Shown here one piece after another: positions 36,333 through 45,109 of a DNA stretch of 64,000 bases. Position numbers and translations under genes: made by a program. This stretch comes from Comamonas sp. KCTC 72670 (lineage in GTDB: Bacteria > Myxococcota > Myxococcia > Myxococcales > Myxococcaceae). Every line of letters begins with the position of its first letter. Within the stretch, counting starts at the first letter, position 1. The stretch spans positions 682,001 through 746,000 of the forward strand of contig BNCN01000001.1 in the NCBI GenBank assembly GCA_014656495.1. Direction: 5' to 3'. Below the pieces are notes generated by a model. The model did not search any database. It saw nothing but the letters and a program-made list of their open reading frames with translations, and was not told the DNA's origin.

Positions 36333-36677
36333 TCAGCTCCCGCGGTACGTCGAGTACCCGAAGGGACTCAGCAGCAGCGGGACGTGGTAGTGCTCGTCCG
36401 GCGCGGTGAGCTCGAAGAGCACCGTCACCGACGGATAGAAGCCGCGCACGCCGAGCGCCCGGAAGTACGCCCCGGTGTCGAAGGTCATCCGGTAGACGCC
36501 GGTCTCCACGCGGGAGCCCTGGGGCAGGAAGTCGCGCACGCGGCCGTCGTCGTTGGTGACGCCGCGCGCCAGCTCCTTCCACTCCCCCGCGCCCCCCTGC
36601 AGCTCCAGGGTGATGGGGACACCGGCGGCTGGACGGCCCCGGCTCGTGTCGAGGACATGGGTGGACAGGGTGCTCAT
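36333..36677 (-). CDS. uraH: 5-hydroxyisourate hydrolase (transthyretin-like)
   Basis: This 114-residue enzyme hydrolyses 5-hydroxyisourate, the product of urate oxidation, to OHCU. Family marks are present: N-terminal STHVLDTSRGRPA with the active-site His, GRVRDFL, and the C-terminal signature YRGS (residues 111-114). It is the last gene of the ureide operon, and its ATG overlaps the uraD stop by 4 bp (ATGA). Confidence 0.95.
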   Translation of the reverse strand: MSTLSTHVLDTSRGRPAAGVPITLELQGGAGEWKELARGVTNDDGRVRDFLPQGSRVETGVYRMTFDTGAYFRALGVRGFYPSVTVLFELTAPDEHYHVPLLLSPFGYSTYRGS

Positions 36678-37186
36678 GGCGTCAGCAGCTTCTCCAGTCG
36701 GATGCGGGTGATTTTCGCCTGCTCACCGGCCGCGATGCGCAGCTCCTCGTCCGGCGCGTTGTCCATCCGCTCGCGCAGGAGTTCCAGCATCTCCGCCGCG
36801 CTCTTGCCCGTGGCGCACACCAGGAAGATGAAGCCGTAGCGGCGCTCGTACTCGGCGTTGCCGTCCGCCAGCCCCTGGAGCACCGCCTCGTCCGCGCCCT
36901 GCACGCCGCCCTGCTCCTGCGAGGACCACGACGCGGTGGACGCGAACTTCGCGCGAAGCTGGGACACGTCGCCGATGCGCGGGTGGTGCGTCATGGCCTC
37001 GCGCCAGTCCTCCGGTCCCGTCTGCTTCCAGAGCCACGCGGACTCCGAGAACAGGTGCTCCTCGTCACGGAAGGGCCGCGAGCGCACCATGCCGTCCACC
37101 CAGCGCGACGAGCCGCAGCAGCGCAGCAGCTCCGCGCGAGCCTCCGACGGCAACAGGGCGTTGAGTCGTGTCAGTCCGCTGCTCAT
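36674..37186 (-). CDS. uraD: OHCU decarboxylase
   Basis: This 170-residue protein decarboxylates OHCU to S-allantoin. ATG 37186 overlaps the allantoicase stop by 4 bp. Landmarks are HHPRIGDVSQL (catalytic His), EQGGVQGADEAVLQGLADGNAEYERRYGFIFLVCATGKSAAEML, and a helical end. It acts directly after UraH, and the two genes overlap, which fits a coupled pair. Confidence 0.95.
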   Translation of the reverse strand: MSSGLTRLNALLPSEARAELLRCCGSSRWVDGMVRSRPFRDEEHLFSESAWLWKQTGPEDWREAMTHHPRIGDVSQLRAKFASTASWSSQEQGGVQGADEAVLQGLADGNAEYERRYGFIFLVCATGKSAAEMLELLRERMDNAPDEELRIAAGEQAKITRIRLEKLLTP

Positions 37187-38205
37187 GCCGGCCGCCCGTG
37201 GACCCGCAGCCGGCTGACGCCGCCGTCGGGGTAGATTTTCAGGCGCACGTGGGTGAAGGGCCCCTTCGCCGCCAGCTCGGCCTCGAAGAAGTGGCGGTGG
37301 TCCGCCTGGAGCTTGGTGCGCGGCAGCAGCTCCGTCCACGCGATGTCATGCGCGTTGGCGAAGTCCACCACCGGCTCCCGCAGGTAGCAGCCCTCGATGG
37401 AGCACGTGTCCGGGAAGTTGCCCTTGAAGAAGGCGGTGTCCACCTCCACGCGCTGCACGGTGCCGGGGACGGCCAGCTTCACCACGATCCAGTCGAAGCC
37501 CGGCAGCACGCGCTTGCGCCGCGTCTCCCAGCCCTCGCCCATGTTGGCCGCGCGGCCCGGGAGGATGAGGTTGTCCTTGGGGCCGAAGAAGGCGTCGTTG
37601 CACGCCATCACCGTTCCGCCGTTCGCCGCCGCCGCGAGGTCCACCGTGCCGTCCGCGCGCGACAGGCGCTCGAAGTCCGGCCGCACCTCGCCATGCACGC
37701 GGAAGCGGGCCACGCCGCCGTCCGGGAAGATGTTGAGACGCAGGTGCGTCCAGCGCTGCTCGCTGGCGATGGGGAACAGGTTGCGCGTGCCGCCCTGCAG
37801 CTTGAGCTGCGGGAGGATGGGCGTCCAGGTGGCCGCGGCGAGCGCCTCGGGCGTGGGCTCGCCCTCCAGCTCCAGCGCGTCCACCGAGGCGTACTCGGGG
37901 AAGTTGCCGAGGAAGTGGTTGGTGTCGATGTCCACGCCGCGGATGACGCCGGGCAGGCCCAGCTTGAGGATGCACCAGTCATGGCCGGGCACGCGCTTGC
38001 GGCGCGACTCCCAGCCGTCCATCCACTTGCCATTCTCCGTGAACTTGCCGGGGATGAAGATGCCCCGGCCCGGCTTCAGCAGGTTCTCCTTGCCCGCGAA
38101 GAACTCGTCACTGGCGAGCAGCGCCTGGCCTCCCACGTGCTCCGCGGCCAGGTCGATGAGCTCGGTGAAGGCAACGCGCAGCTTTCCCTCTTCGGGTGCG
38201 TGCAT
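37183..38205 (-). CDS. alc: Allantoicase
   Basis: This 340-residue enzyme splits allantoate into ureidoglycolate and urea. It has the two-lobed allantoicase repeat: DEFFAGKENLLKPGRGIFIPGKF ... DGWESRRKRVPGHDWCILKLG in the first half, and NDAFFGPKDNLILPGRAANMGEGWETRRKRVLPGFDWIVVKL in the second. RLNIFPDGGVARFRVHG and RLKIYPDGGVSRLRVHG close each lobe. No ureidoglycolate lyase or urease gene follows, so the end of the route must be encoded elsewhere. Confidence 0.95.
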   Translation of the reverse strand: MHAPEEGKLRVAFTELIDLAAEHVGGQALLASDEFFAGKENLLKPGRGIFIPGKFTENGKWMDGWESRRKRVPGHDWCILKLGLPGVIRGVDIDTNHFLGNFPEYASVDALELEGEPTPEALAAATWTPILPQLKLQGGTRNLFPIASEQRWTHLRLNIFPDGGVARFRVHGEVRPDFERLSRADGTVDLAAAANGGTVMACNDAFFGPKDNLILPGRAANMGEGWETRRKRVLPGFDWIVVKLAVPGTVQRVEVDTAFFKGNFPDTCSIEGCYLREPVVDFANAHDIAWTELLPRTKLQADHRHFFEAELAAKGPFTHVRLKIYPDGGVSRLRVHGRPA

Positions 38206-38227
38206 GGTGTTTTGTCTCCCAAGTGCT

Positions 38228-39598
38228 TCAAGCAGCGGCGCGCGTCCCCACGGGGCGGCGCACCCAGTGACCCACCGGGCGCGGCAACGGCTGGCCGCGC
38301 TCGAAAACCTTCGTTCCGCGAAGGAACGTCATCTCCACCACGCCCGACAACGTACGGCCGCCGTAGGGCGTTATCGGATGACGGTGTAACAGGCGCTGGG
38401 GCTCCACGGTGAACGAAGCGTCCGGGTCGAACACCACGAGGTCCGCGTCCGCGCCGGGCGCCAGCGTCCCCTTCACGCCCTCGAGCCCCACCAACCGCGC
38501 GGGAGCCTCGCACATCCAGCGCACCAGGGATTCCAACCCCAGGCCGCGCCGCTTCGCCTCCGTCCAGACCGCGGGCAGGCTGAGCTGCAACGACGCGATG
38601 CCGCCCCAGGCCGCGCCGAAGTCTCCGCGCTCCAGGTGCTTGAGCGCGGGCGTGCACGGCGAGTGGTCCGACACCACCAGCTCGATGTCGCCCTCCGCCA
38701 GCCCCGTCCACAGCCGCTCGCGGTTCTCCGCCTCGCGGATGGGCGGCGCGCACTTGAAGTGGGTGGCGCCGTCTTCAATCTCCTCCGCCGTGAAGCTGAG
38801 GTAATGCGGGCACGTCTCCACCGACACGTCGAGCCCCTCGCGCCGGGCCTCGCGCAGCACGGGCAGCGCCTCCGCCGAGGACAGGTGGACGATGTGCACG
38901 CGGCAGCGATGCACGCGCGCCAGCTCCACCATCATCCGGATGGCGTCGTTCTCCCAGCGCTTCGGCCGGGACTCCAGGTAGCCCCGGTACGTGCGCGCGT
39001 CTCCGCCGGGCGTCAGTCCCTCCACCGGCGACTCCAGCTCCGCGTGGACGATGAGCGGCACGCCCCGCCGCGCGAGGATGGGCATCGCCACGTCGAGCAC
39101 CTCGCGCGTCGCGTGCGGGAACTCGTCCACGCCGGAAGGGCACAGGAAGCACTTGAAGCCCGCGATGCCCGCGTCGATGAGCGCCTCCAGCTCGTGCGCG
39201 TTGCCGGGGATGACGCCGCCCCAGAACGCGTGGTCCACGTGACACCCCTTTCGCGCCGCCTCGGCCTTCAGGTGGAGCGCCTCCAGGGTGGTGGTGGGCG
39301 GCAGCGAGTTGAGCGGCATGTCCACCACCGTGGTGATGCCGCCCGCCGCCGCCGCGCGCGTGGCCGTCTCGAAGCCCTCCCACTCCGTGCGGCCGGGCTC
39401 GTTGATGTGGGCATGGCTGTCCACCACGCCCGGCATCAGCACCTGGTCGCCCACGTCCAGCACGGGCAGGCCCGCTGGGATTTCCGCGTGAGACACCACC
39501 GCGGCGATTTTGCCGTCGCGCACCACGACGGCCGCCTCGCGCACGCCTTCGCCCGTGACCACGCGACGGCCGCGCACCACGAACTGCTCTCCACTCAT
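38228..39598 (-). CDS. allB: Allantoinase
   Basis: This 456-residue amidohydrolase opens allantoin to allantoate. Metal ligands of the cyclic amidohydrolase family are visible: VDSHAHINEPG, the carboxylated Lys in GFKCFLCPSG, IVHAELE, VHIVHLSS, and VVSDHSPC with the catalytic Asp. The overlap with the upstream flavoprotein stop (4 bp, ATGA) ties both to one transcript. The gap of 22 bp to alc supports the same operon. Confidence 0.95.
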   Translation of the reverse strand: MSGEQFVVRGRRVVTGEGVREAAVVVRDGKIAAVVSHAEIPAGLPVLDVGDQVLMPGVVDSHAHINEPGRTEWEGFETATRAAAAGGITTVVDMPLNSLPPTTTLEALHLKAEAARKGCHVDHAFWGGVIPGNAHELEALIDAGIAGFKCFLCPSGVDEFPHATREVLDVAMPILARRGVPLIVHAELESPVEGLTPGGDARTYRGYLESRPKRWENDAIRMMVELARVHRCRVHIVHLSSAEALPVLREARREGLDVSVETCPHYLSFTAEEIEDGATHFKCAPPIREAENRERLWTGLAEGDIELVVSDHSPCTPALKHLERGDFGAAWGGIASLQLSLPAVWTEAKRRGLGLESLVRWMCEAPARLVGLEGVKGTLAPGADADLVVFDPDASFTVEPQRLLHRHPITPYGGRTLSGVVEMTFLRGTKVFERGQPLPRPVGHWVRRPVGTRAAA

Positions 39599-41040
39599 GG
39601 CTCGAATTCCTTCTCGTCGTAACCCGCCAGGGACGCGAAGAACGCGTCCCGGTCATCCAGATAGAGCTGCCGCGTCACCCCGGACACGAGCCTTGGCAGG
39701 CCGTACTTCATGCCGGAGATGCTCGCCCCGCCGAAGCCCAGCGAGAGCAGGCAGCCAAAGGTGTAGTTGAAGATGCCCTGGAGCCACGGCGCCTGGCCCG
39801 GGTGCTTCTCCTGAAGCTCGAAGTGCGCGCCCAGGTACGGGTGGCGCAGCAGGTCCGCGTTCGACTGGCCCTCGGGGGGCGTGTAGCGGTCCTTCCACAG
39901 CGCGATGTCCCCGTGCAGCCCCGCCAGCTCCGGGCGCAGCGACAGGTCCGTCACCGTGCCGCTGCCGATGATGAGCTTGTCGAAGGTGAACTGCCCGTGG
40001 GGCGTGGTGACGCGCGCCTGACCGTCCACCTCCTCCGCCGAGAGCCAGGGGCTTCCGCCATGCAGGTGGAACTGCGGGAAGGCCCGCGCGCGGCTGAACG
40101 TATCCGAGGGCGGGAGCTGTCCCATCTCGATGATGCGGTGGATGAAGCGCCAGCGGTCCGCGTCCGGCAGGTCCGCGTGGTGCTTGAGGAAGCCCACGAA
40201 CTCCGCCCAGCGGTACGGATTCACGTTGGGCAGCGTCTTGCGCCGGTAGAAGAGGTGCACCTCGCCCGCGCCCTGCTCCAGCGCCACCGAGGCGTTGTCG
40301 AACGCGGAGGCGCCCGCGCCGAGCACGCCCACGCGCTTGCCGCGCAGCGCCTCGAAGTCGATGGCGTCCCGCGTGTGCGCATACAGCTCGCGCCGAAGCC
40401 CGGCCACGACGGACGGCACCTCCCAGCGGCCCGACCCGTCGATGCCGGTGGCGAGCACGACCTTGCGCGCGTGCACGACGTCCGTGGTGCCCCGCCGCGT
40501 GTCCGTGAGCGGCACCGCGAAGCAGTCGTCCTCCGCGCTCCAGGCAATGGCGCCCGCGCGCGTCCCGCATTGGTAGGGGATGGCGAGCGTGCGGCGGTAC
40601 CAGTTGAGGTAGTCCGCCCACAGCTCCTTGGGGATGCGGACCACGGCTTCCCAGGAGCCCTCGCCGTGGTGGGCCTCGTACCAGGCCTGGAAGCAGAGGT
40701 TCGGCAGGTTGTGGTCGGGGCCGGTCAGGTGCTTGGGCGTCCGCAGCGTGTGCATGCGGGCGAAGGTCTTCCACGGCCCGGCGAGGTCCTGCTCGCAGTC
40801 ATCCACCACGAGCAGGTTGGTGACGCGCTCCCGCATCAAGCCGAAGGCGGCGGTGAGGCCGCTCTGCCCTCCGCCAATGACGAGCACGTCGAGCACGGAC
40901 TGGCCGTCCCGCGTGCGGCGCGGCAGCACCCACGGCCGGCGCGGGTACTCGAGCTGCTCCAGGTCCTTGCGGATTCGAGCCTCCAGCGCGGCGAGTGCGG
41001 GGACGGATGGCGACTCGGCGGGGCTCGAAGGGACGCGCAT
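39595..41040 (-). CDS. Flavin-dependent monooxygenase, candidate urate hydroxylase
   Basis: This 481-residue protein has two dinucleotide folds: an FAD motif VIGGGQSGLTAA (about 54-65) and an NAD(P)H motif VGVLGAGASAFDNA (about 236-249). The layout is like class B flavoprotein monooxygenases. Between the folds lies GPWKTFARMHTLRTPKHL, typical of that group. It is the first gene of the ureide operon and overlaps allB by 4 bp. The operon covers 5-hydroxyisourate to ureidoglycolate but lacks a classical uricase, so this protein probably makes 5-hydroxyisourate from urate. HpxO and the non-homologous HpyO are precedents for flavin urate hydroxylases; I cannot tell whether it is an HpyO homologue. 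Confidence 0.7.
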   Translation of the reverse strand: MRVPSSPAESPSVPALAALEARIRKDLEQLEYPRRPWVLPRRTRDGQSVLDVLVIGGGQSGLTAAFGLMRERVTNLLVVDDCEQDLAGPWKTFARMHTLRTPKHLTGPDHNLPNLCFQAWYEAHHGEGSWEAVVRIPKELWADYLNWYRRTLAIPYQCGTRAGAIAWSAEDDCFAVPLTDTRRGTTDVVHARKVVLATGIDGSGRWEVPSVVAGLRRELYAHTRDAIDFEALRGKRVGVLGAGASAFDNASVALEQGAGEVHLFYRRKTLPNVNPYRWAEFVGFLKHHADLPDADRWRFIHRIIEMGQLPPSDTFSRARAFPQFHLHGGSPWLSAEEVDGQARVTTPHGQFTFDKLIIGSGTVTDLSLRPELAGLHGDIALWKDRYTPPEGQSNADLLRHPYLGAHFELQEKHPGQAPWLQGIFNYTFGCLLSLGFGGASISGMKYGLPRLVSGVTRQLYLDDRDAFFASLAGYDEKEFEP

Positions 41041-41109
41041 GGCTCACATCGTACCCGCGCACCGCGTCACCAGGCCAACGGCCCCCCTGAACTCCGGGGA
41101 ATTGTCAAA

Positions 41110-41133
41110 AACCTCAAGGGTTCACTGGAGGTT
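41110..41133. promoter_or_regulatory. Inverted repeat in divergent spacer
   Basis: AACCTC and GAGGTT are separated by 12 bp in the spacer between the ureide operon and the P5C dehydrogenase gene. This could be an operator for either, but six-base arms are short. Confidence 0.22.
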
Positions 41134-41211
41134 ACGTCACCTTCCACGCTTCCCCAGCAGGGCCGCTTGGCTATGCTGCGCGCCCTTCGTTTCCGCCAGA
41201 GGTGAATCCGC

Positions 41212-42867
41212 GTGATCAACGCCCATACCCGCGTCCCGCCGCCGAAGAACGAGCCCGTCCTCTCCTACGCGCCCGGCACGCCCGAGCGCCGTGAGCTGCA
41301 GGCCGCGCTGAAGCGCATGTCCGGCGAGCAGGTCGACATCCCCGTCATCATCGGCGGCAAGCACATCCGCACCGGCAAGACGGACACGGTGCGCATGCCG
41401 CACAACCACCAGCACGTGCTGGCCACGCTGCACGAGGCCGACGCCAGCCACGCGGAGCAGGCCATCCAGGCCGCCCTGTCCGTCAAGGACGAGTGGGCCC
41501 GCATGCCCTTCCAGTCCCGCGCCGCCATCTTCCTGCGCGCCGCGGAGCTGCTGGCCTCGCGCTACCGCCCCATCCTCAACGCCGCCACCATGCTGGGGCA
41601 GGGCAAGACGGCCCACCAGGCGGAGATTGACGCCGCGTGCGAGGCCATCGACTTCATCCGGTTCAACGTCCAGTTCGCCGAGCAGATCCTCGGCTGGCAG
41701 CCGGAGGCCGCGTACCAGACGTGGAACATGACGGACTACCGCCCGCTGGACGGCTTCGTCTTCGCGGTGGCGCCGTTCAACTTCACGGCCATTGCCCTCA
41801 ACCTGGCCACCGCGCCGGCCATCATGGGCAACGTGGTGCTCTTCAAGCCGTCCTCCACCGCGGCCCTGAGCGCCTGGTACATCATGGAGCTGCTGCGCGA
41901 GGCCGGCCTGCCCGACGGCGTCATCAACATGCTGCCGGGTGACGGCCCGACGGTGGGCAACCCGGTGCTGGCCAGCCCGCACCTGGGCGGCATCCACTTC
42001 ACCGGCTCCACGCCGACCTTCAACACGATGTGGCGCACGGTGGGTGAGAACATCTCCCGCTACAAGCAGTACCCGCGCATCGTCGGCGAGACGGGCGGCA
42101 AGGACTTCATCGTCGCCCACCCGTCCGCGGCGGATGACCTGGAGGCGCTCGCGGTGGCCATCGTCCGCGGCGGCTTCGAGTACCAGGGGCAGAAGTGCTC
42201 GGCCGCCAGCCGCGTCTTCATCCCCGAGTCGCTGTGGCCCAAGCTGAAGCCCCGCCTCCAGGCGCTCATCAGCGAGATTCGCATGGGCGACGTGTCGGAC
42301 TTCAGCAACTTCATGGGCGCCGTCATCGACGAGAAGTCCTTCAAGAAGGTCTCCTCGTACATCGACCTGGCCAAGAGCGACAGCGGCGCCAGCATCGTGG
42401 CCGGTGGCGAGGTGGACCGGAAGCAGGGCTGGTTCGTGAAGCCCACGCTGGTGCAGCTCGACAACCCCGCGCACCGCATCCTCCGCGAGGAGATCTTCGC
42501 GCCGCTGGTGGGCCTGAATGTCTACCCCGACGCGAAGTTCGAGGAGACGCTGCGCGAGGTCGACCAGGCCGCCGCCTACGCCCTCACCGGCGCGGTGTTC
42601 GCGCGGGACCGGAAGGCCATCGACACGGCGCTGCGCGAGCTGCGCCACGCCGCGGGCAACTTCTACATCAACGACAAGCCCACCGGCGCCGTCGTGGGCC
42701 AGCAGCCCTTCGGCGGTGGCCGCGCGTCCGGCACCAACGACAAGGCGGGCTCGGCCCTCAACCTGGTGCGGTGGACGAGCCCCCGCACCATCAAGGAGAC
42801 CTTCGTCCCGCCCGTGACGGTGCCCTACCCCTTCATGGACAAGGACCCGAACGAAGGCACCCGCTGA
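41212..42867 (+). CDS. pruA: 1-pyrroline-5-carboxylate dehydrogenase (L-glutamate gamma-semialdehyde dehydrogenase)
   Basis: GTG 41212 has AGAGGTGA upstream (41199-41206). This 551-residue ALDH oxidises glutamate semialdehyde to glutamate with NAD, the last step of proline breakdown. Catalytic residues are Glu in VGETGGKDFIVAHPS and Cys in YQGQKCSAASR. The length and the N-terminal part resemble the stand-alone ALDH4 type found in eukaryotes and some bacteria, not the PutA fusion. No proline dehydrogenase gene is adjacent. With gdhA elsewhere in this window, it can send proline carbon to 2-oxoglutarate. Confidence 0.93.
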   Translation: MINAHTRVPPPKNEPVLSYAPGTPERRELQAALKRMSGEQVDIPVIIGGKHIRTGKTDTVRMPHNHQHVLATLHEADASHAEQAIQAALSVKDEWARMPFQSRAAIFLRAAELLASRYRPILNAATMLGQGKTAHQAEIDAACEAIDFIRFNVQFAEQILGWQPEAAYQTWNMTDYRPLDGFVFAVAPFNFTAIALNLATAPAIMGNVVLFKPSSTAALSAWYIMELLREAGLPDGVINMLPGDGPTVGNPVLASPHLGGIHFTGSTPTFNTMWRTVGENISRYKQYPRIVGETGGKDFIVAHPSAADDLEALAVAIVRGGFEYQGQKCSAASRVFIPESLWPKLKPRLQALISEIRMGDVSDFSNFMGAVIDEKSFKKVSSYIDLAKSDSGASIVAGGEVDRKQGWFVKPTLVQLDNPAHRILREEIFAPLVGLNVYPDAKFEETLREVDQAAAYALTGAVFARDRKAIDTALRELRHAAGNFYINDKPTGAVVGQQPFGGGRASGTNDKAGSALNLVRWTSPRTIKETFVPPVTVPYPFMDKDPNEGTR

Positions 42868-42874
42868 GGCACGC

Positions 42875-43723
42875 ATGAACGGCCCGTTCCCCGGCATCGC
42901 AGGCCTGGACACGTACGCGCTGGTGGACGGCGGCTGCCGCGTGGAGGTCATCCCTTCACGCGGGGCCATCGTCACCCGGATGCACGTGGACGGTGATGAG
43001 CTGCTGTACCTCGACGAGGCCACGGTCGCGGACCCGGCGAAGAACGTGCGCGGGGGCATCCCCGTGCTCTTCCCCATCGCCGGGCCCCTGCCGGGGGACA
43101 CCTACTCCGTGGAGGGCCGTTCGTACTCGCTGCCGCAGCACGGCTTCGCGCGGAAGCTGCCGTGGCAGGTGCGGCAGGCCGAGGCGTCACGGCTGGTGGT
43201 GACGCTGTCCTCCAGCGAGGAGACGCTGCGCCACTTCCCGTGGCGGTTCGAGGCGCAGCTGCGCTTCTCGCTGGTGGGCACGCGGCTGACGCTGGAGTTC
43301 GAGGTGGAGAACCAGGACACGCGGCCCCTGCCGTTGCACCTGGGCTTCCATCCGTACTTCCGTGTGCCGGACGCGGCGAAGTCACAGGCCCGTGTGGACA
43401 CGGACGCCACGCGCGCGTGGGACAACCGGCGGGGTCAGGACGTGGCCTTCACGGGCCTGGACCTGACGGAAGAGGAAGTGGACCTTCACTTGAAGGACCA
43501 CTCGCAGCCGGGGACCACGTTGGGGCGGGGCCCTGGGCTCGAGCCCATCCGCCTGTCGTGGAGTCCGGAGTACCGCGTGCTCGTCGTGTGGACGCTGCAC
43601 GGGAAGGACTTCGTCTGCGTGGAGCCGTGGACCGCCGCCAAGGGCGCGCTGGCCACGGGCGAAGCGCTGCCGTCCGTGCAGCCCGGTGCACGCGCCTCGC
43701 TCGTGTTTCACATCGAGGTGTGA
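42875..43723 (+). CDS. Aldose 1-epimerase family protein
   Basis: This 282-residue galactose-mutarotase-fold protein begins 7 bp after the pruA stop and is probably co-transcribed. Family marks are GGIPVLFPIAGPLPG, the catalytic His in LPQHGFARKLPW, LHLGFHPYFRVPD and the Glu in CVEPWTAAKG. These enzymes interconvert sugar anomers; the Arg/His-rich pocket pattern is closer to hexose-6-phosphate mutarotase (YeaD-like) than to GalM. The metabolic link with proline oxidation is not obvious. Confidence 0.85.
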   Translation: MNGPFPGIAGLDTYALVDGGCRVEVIPSRGAIVTRMHVDGDELLYLDEATVADPAKNVRGGIPVLFPIAGPLPGDTYSVEGRSYSLPQHGFARKLPWQVRQAEASRLVVTLSSSEETLRHFPWRFEAQLRFSLVGTRLTLEFEVENQDTRPLPLHLGFHPYFRVPDAAKSQARVDTDATRAWDNRRGQDVAFTGLDLTEEEVDLHLKDHSQPGTTLGRGPGLEPIRLSWSPEYRVLVVWTLHGKDFVCVEPWTAAKGALATGEALPSVQPGARASLVFHIEV

Positions 43724-44124
43724 CGCCGTGAGGCCCTCGCCCTATGCGGACAGCGTGGGCGAGGGAATCGGGCTCCAGCGTTCACCGGAGCAAAGTCCCG
43801 CTGCACGGCGAGGCATCACGCGTTCGGTGACGCTCCGCATTGCCCACTGGATTGTGGAGAACCGCTACGTGGCTCCTCGCGCCCCACGCAAGGAGAGGGC
43901 TCCTGGCGCGACACTCGCGGGCCGCTGTTCGGAAATGTCGGGACATTCGCGTCGCAAAAACCCCCGACATTTCCGAACAGCTAGCTCCCAGGCGCCGTCC
44001 AGAGGGGCACACCGCACCGCGCTCAGCCCAACTCGCGGCGCCGCTCGCCACTTCCCACGGGCTGGATGCAGTCGACATCCGGCGACAGGAGCGGAACCGA
44101 AGTCCTTCGGGGTTCCCCAGGCGC
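43724..44124. other. Gene-free convergent region
   Basis: These 401 bp lie between the stop of the epimerase gene and the stop of the LysR gene. Open frames here lack the strong GC3 bias of real genes. The only clear structure is the long inverted repeat at 43924-43981. Confidence 0.6.
43924..43981. repeat. Perfect 19-bp inverted repeat with 20-bp spacer
   Basis: GCTGTTCGGAAATGTCGGG (43924-43942) and its exact complement (43963-43981) flank a 20-nt spacer containing a run of five A. Inside the left arm and spacer is a smaller overlapping dyad, AATGTC-GG-GACATT (43934-43947), which could form an alternative hairpin. It lies in a gene-free region between convergent genes. It may be a bidirectional terminator, a REP-like element or a structured RNA. 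No T tract follows either arm. Confidence 0.85.
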
Positions 44125-45030
44125 CTACTCGGTCAACGCGAGCAACTCGCCGCGCAACCAGCGGCTCCGCGGGTCACTGTCCGCCTGCCGGTGCCAATAG
44201 ACATGCAGCTCCAGCGGCGGGAACGCTAGCGGCATCGGCAGGAGGTGGTTACCCCGTTGCGCGTGCAGGTCCATCGCGCGCCGACGGGGCATCGTCAGCA
44301 GCAAGTCGGAGTCCGCGACGAGTTGGAACGCGGCCTCGTAGTGCTGGCAACGAACGACGACATCGCGCTGATAGCCCAGCCGGCTGAGCACGAGGTCCTC
44401 CACGGCCAGCCCCGTGCGACGAGACGACACGGTGACGTGTTGGGCCGCCATGTACTTCGCCACGTCCAGCTTGCGCCGACGGCGGCTCACGACGCAGAAC
44501 GCATCCTTCAGCAGCGGCGCACGCTTCAGGTCCGCCCCCGTCTGCTGCTCCACGTCGATGGTGAGGTCCAGGCGCCCCGAGGCGAGGTCCCGCTCCAGCC
44601 GGGCCCTGTCCAAACGGACGCTGGAGACCCGAACCTCCGGCGCGTGCTCACGCAGCCGCGCCACCAGCCGCGGGAGGATGGACGGCTCCAGCAAGTCGTT
44701 CATCGCCACCGTGAAGTGGCCCACGTCCCGGCGAGGGTCGAAGCCACGGCTGTGATGAACCGCCTGTTCGAACAGGGCGAGCGCCGCGCGAATCTCCGGG
44801 GCCAGCCGCTCCGCGAACGGCGTAGGGGCCACGCCCCGCCCCTCCCGCACGAACAGCGGCTCGCCGAGTTGCTCCCGCAGGCGGGCCAGCGCGTGGCTCA
44901 CGGCCGACTGGCTGAGGAACAGGACCTCGGCCGCCCGCGTCAGGTTCCGCTCCCGGAGCACCACGTCGAACACCCGGAAGAGGTTGAGGTCGAGCCGCGC
45001 CAGTCCGGCGGAGGCATGAACAGGGTTCAT
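44125..45030 (-). CDS. LysR-family transcriptional regulator
   Basis: I take ATG 45030 (MNPVHASAGLARLDLNLFRVFD). The 301-residue protein has the LysR winged HTH at residues 12-70 (FRVFDVVLRERNLTRAAEVLFLSQSAVSHALARLREQLG, then PLFVREGRG), followed by the effector-binding domain. It is divergent from the acyl-CoA dehydrogenase operon with 79 bp between starts, the classical position for control of that operon. A small dyad GATGCATC (45056-45063) lies in the spacer. The effector may be a hydroxyacid or its CoA ester, by inference from the operon. Confidence 0.9.
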   Translation of the reverse strand: MNPVHASAGLARLDLNLFRVFDVVLRERNLTRAAEVLFLSQSAVSHALARLREQLGEPLFVREGRGVAPTPFAERLAPEIRAALALFEQAVHHSRGFDPRRDVGHFTVAMNDLLEPSILPRLVARLREHAPEVRVSSVRLDRARLERDLASGRLDLTIDVEQQTGADLKRAPLLKDAFCVVSRRRRKLDVAKYMAAQHVTVSSRRTGLAVEDLVLSRLGYQRDVVVRCQHYEAAFQLVADSDLLLTMPRRRAMDLHAQRGNHLLPMPLAFPPLELHVYWHRQADSDPRSRWLRGELLALTE

Positions 45031-45109
45031 GAGGACACATGACCAACATTCACTGGATGCATCAAGCCTCCGTGCGCAGGATGAAGGCAGACCGCCAGGA
45101 GAACGTGCG

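Noticed and set aside
43686..44387. Open frames in the gene-free region between the epimerase and LysR genes
   Set aside because: Weak GC3 bias, Arg/Ser-rich composition, no ribosome site and no motif; they also run into known genes.
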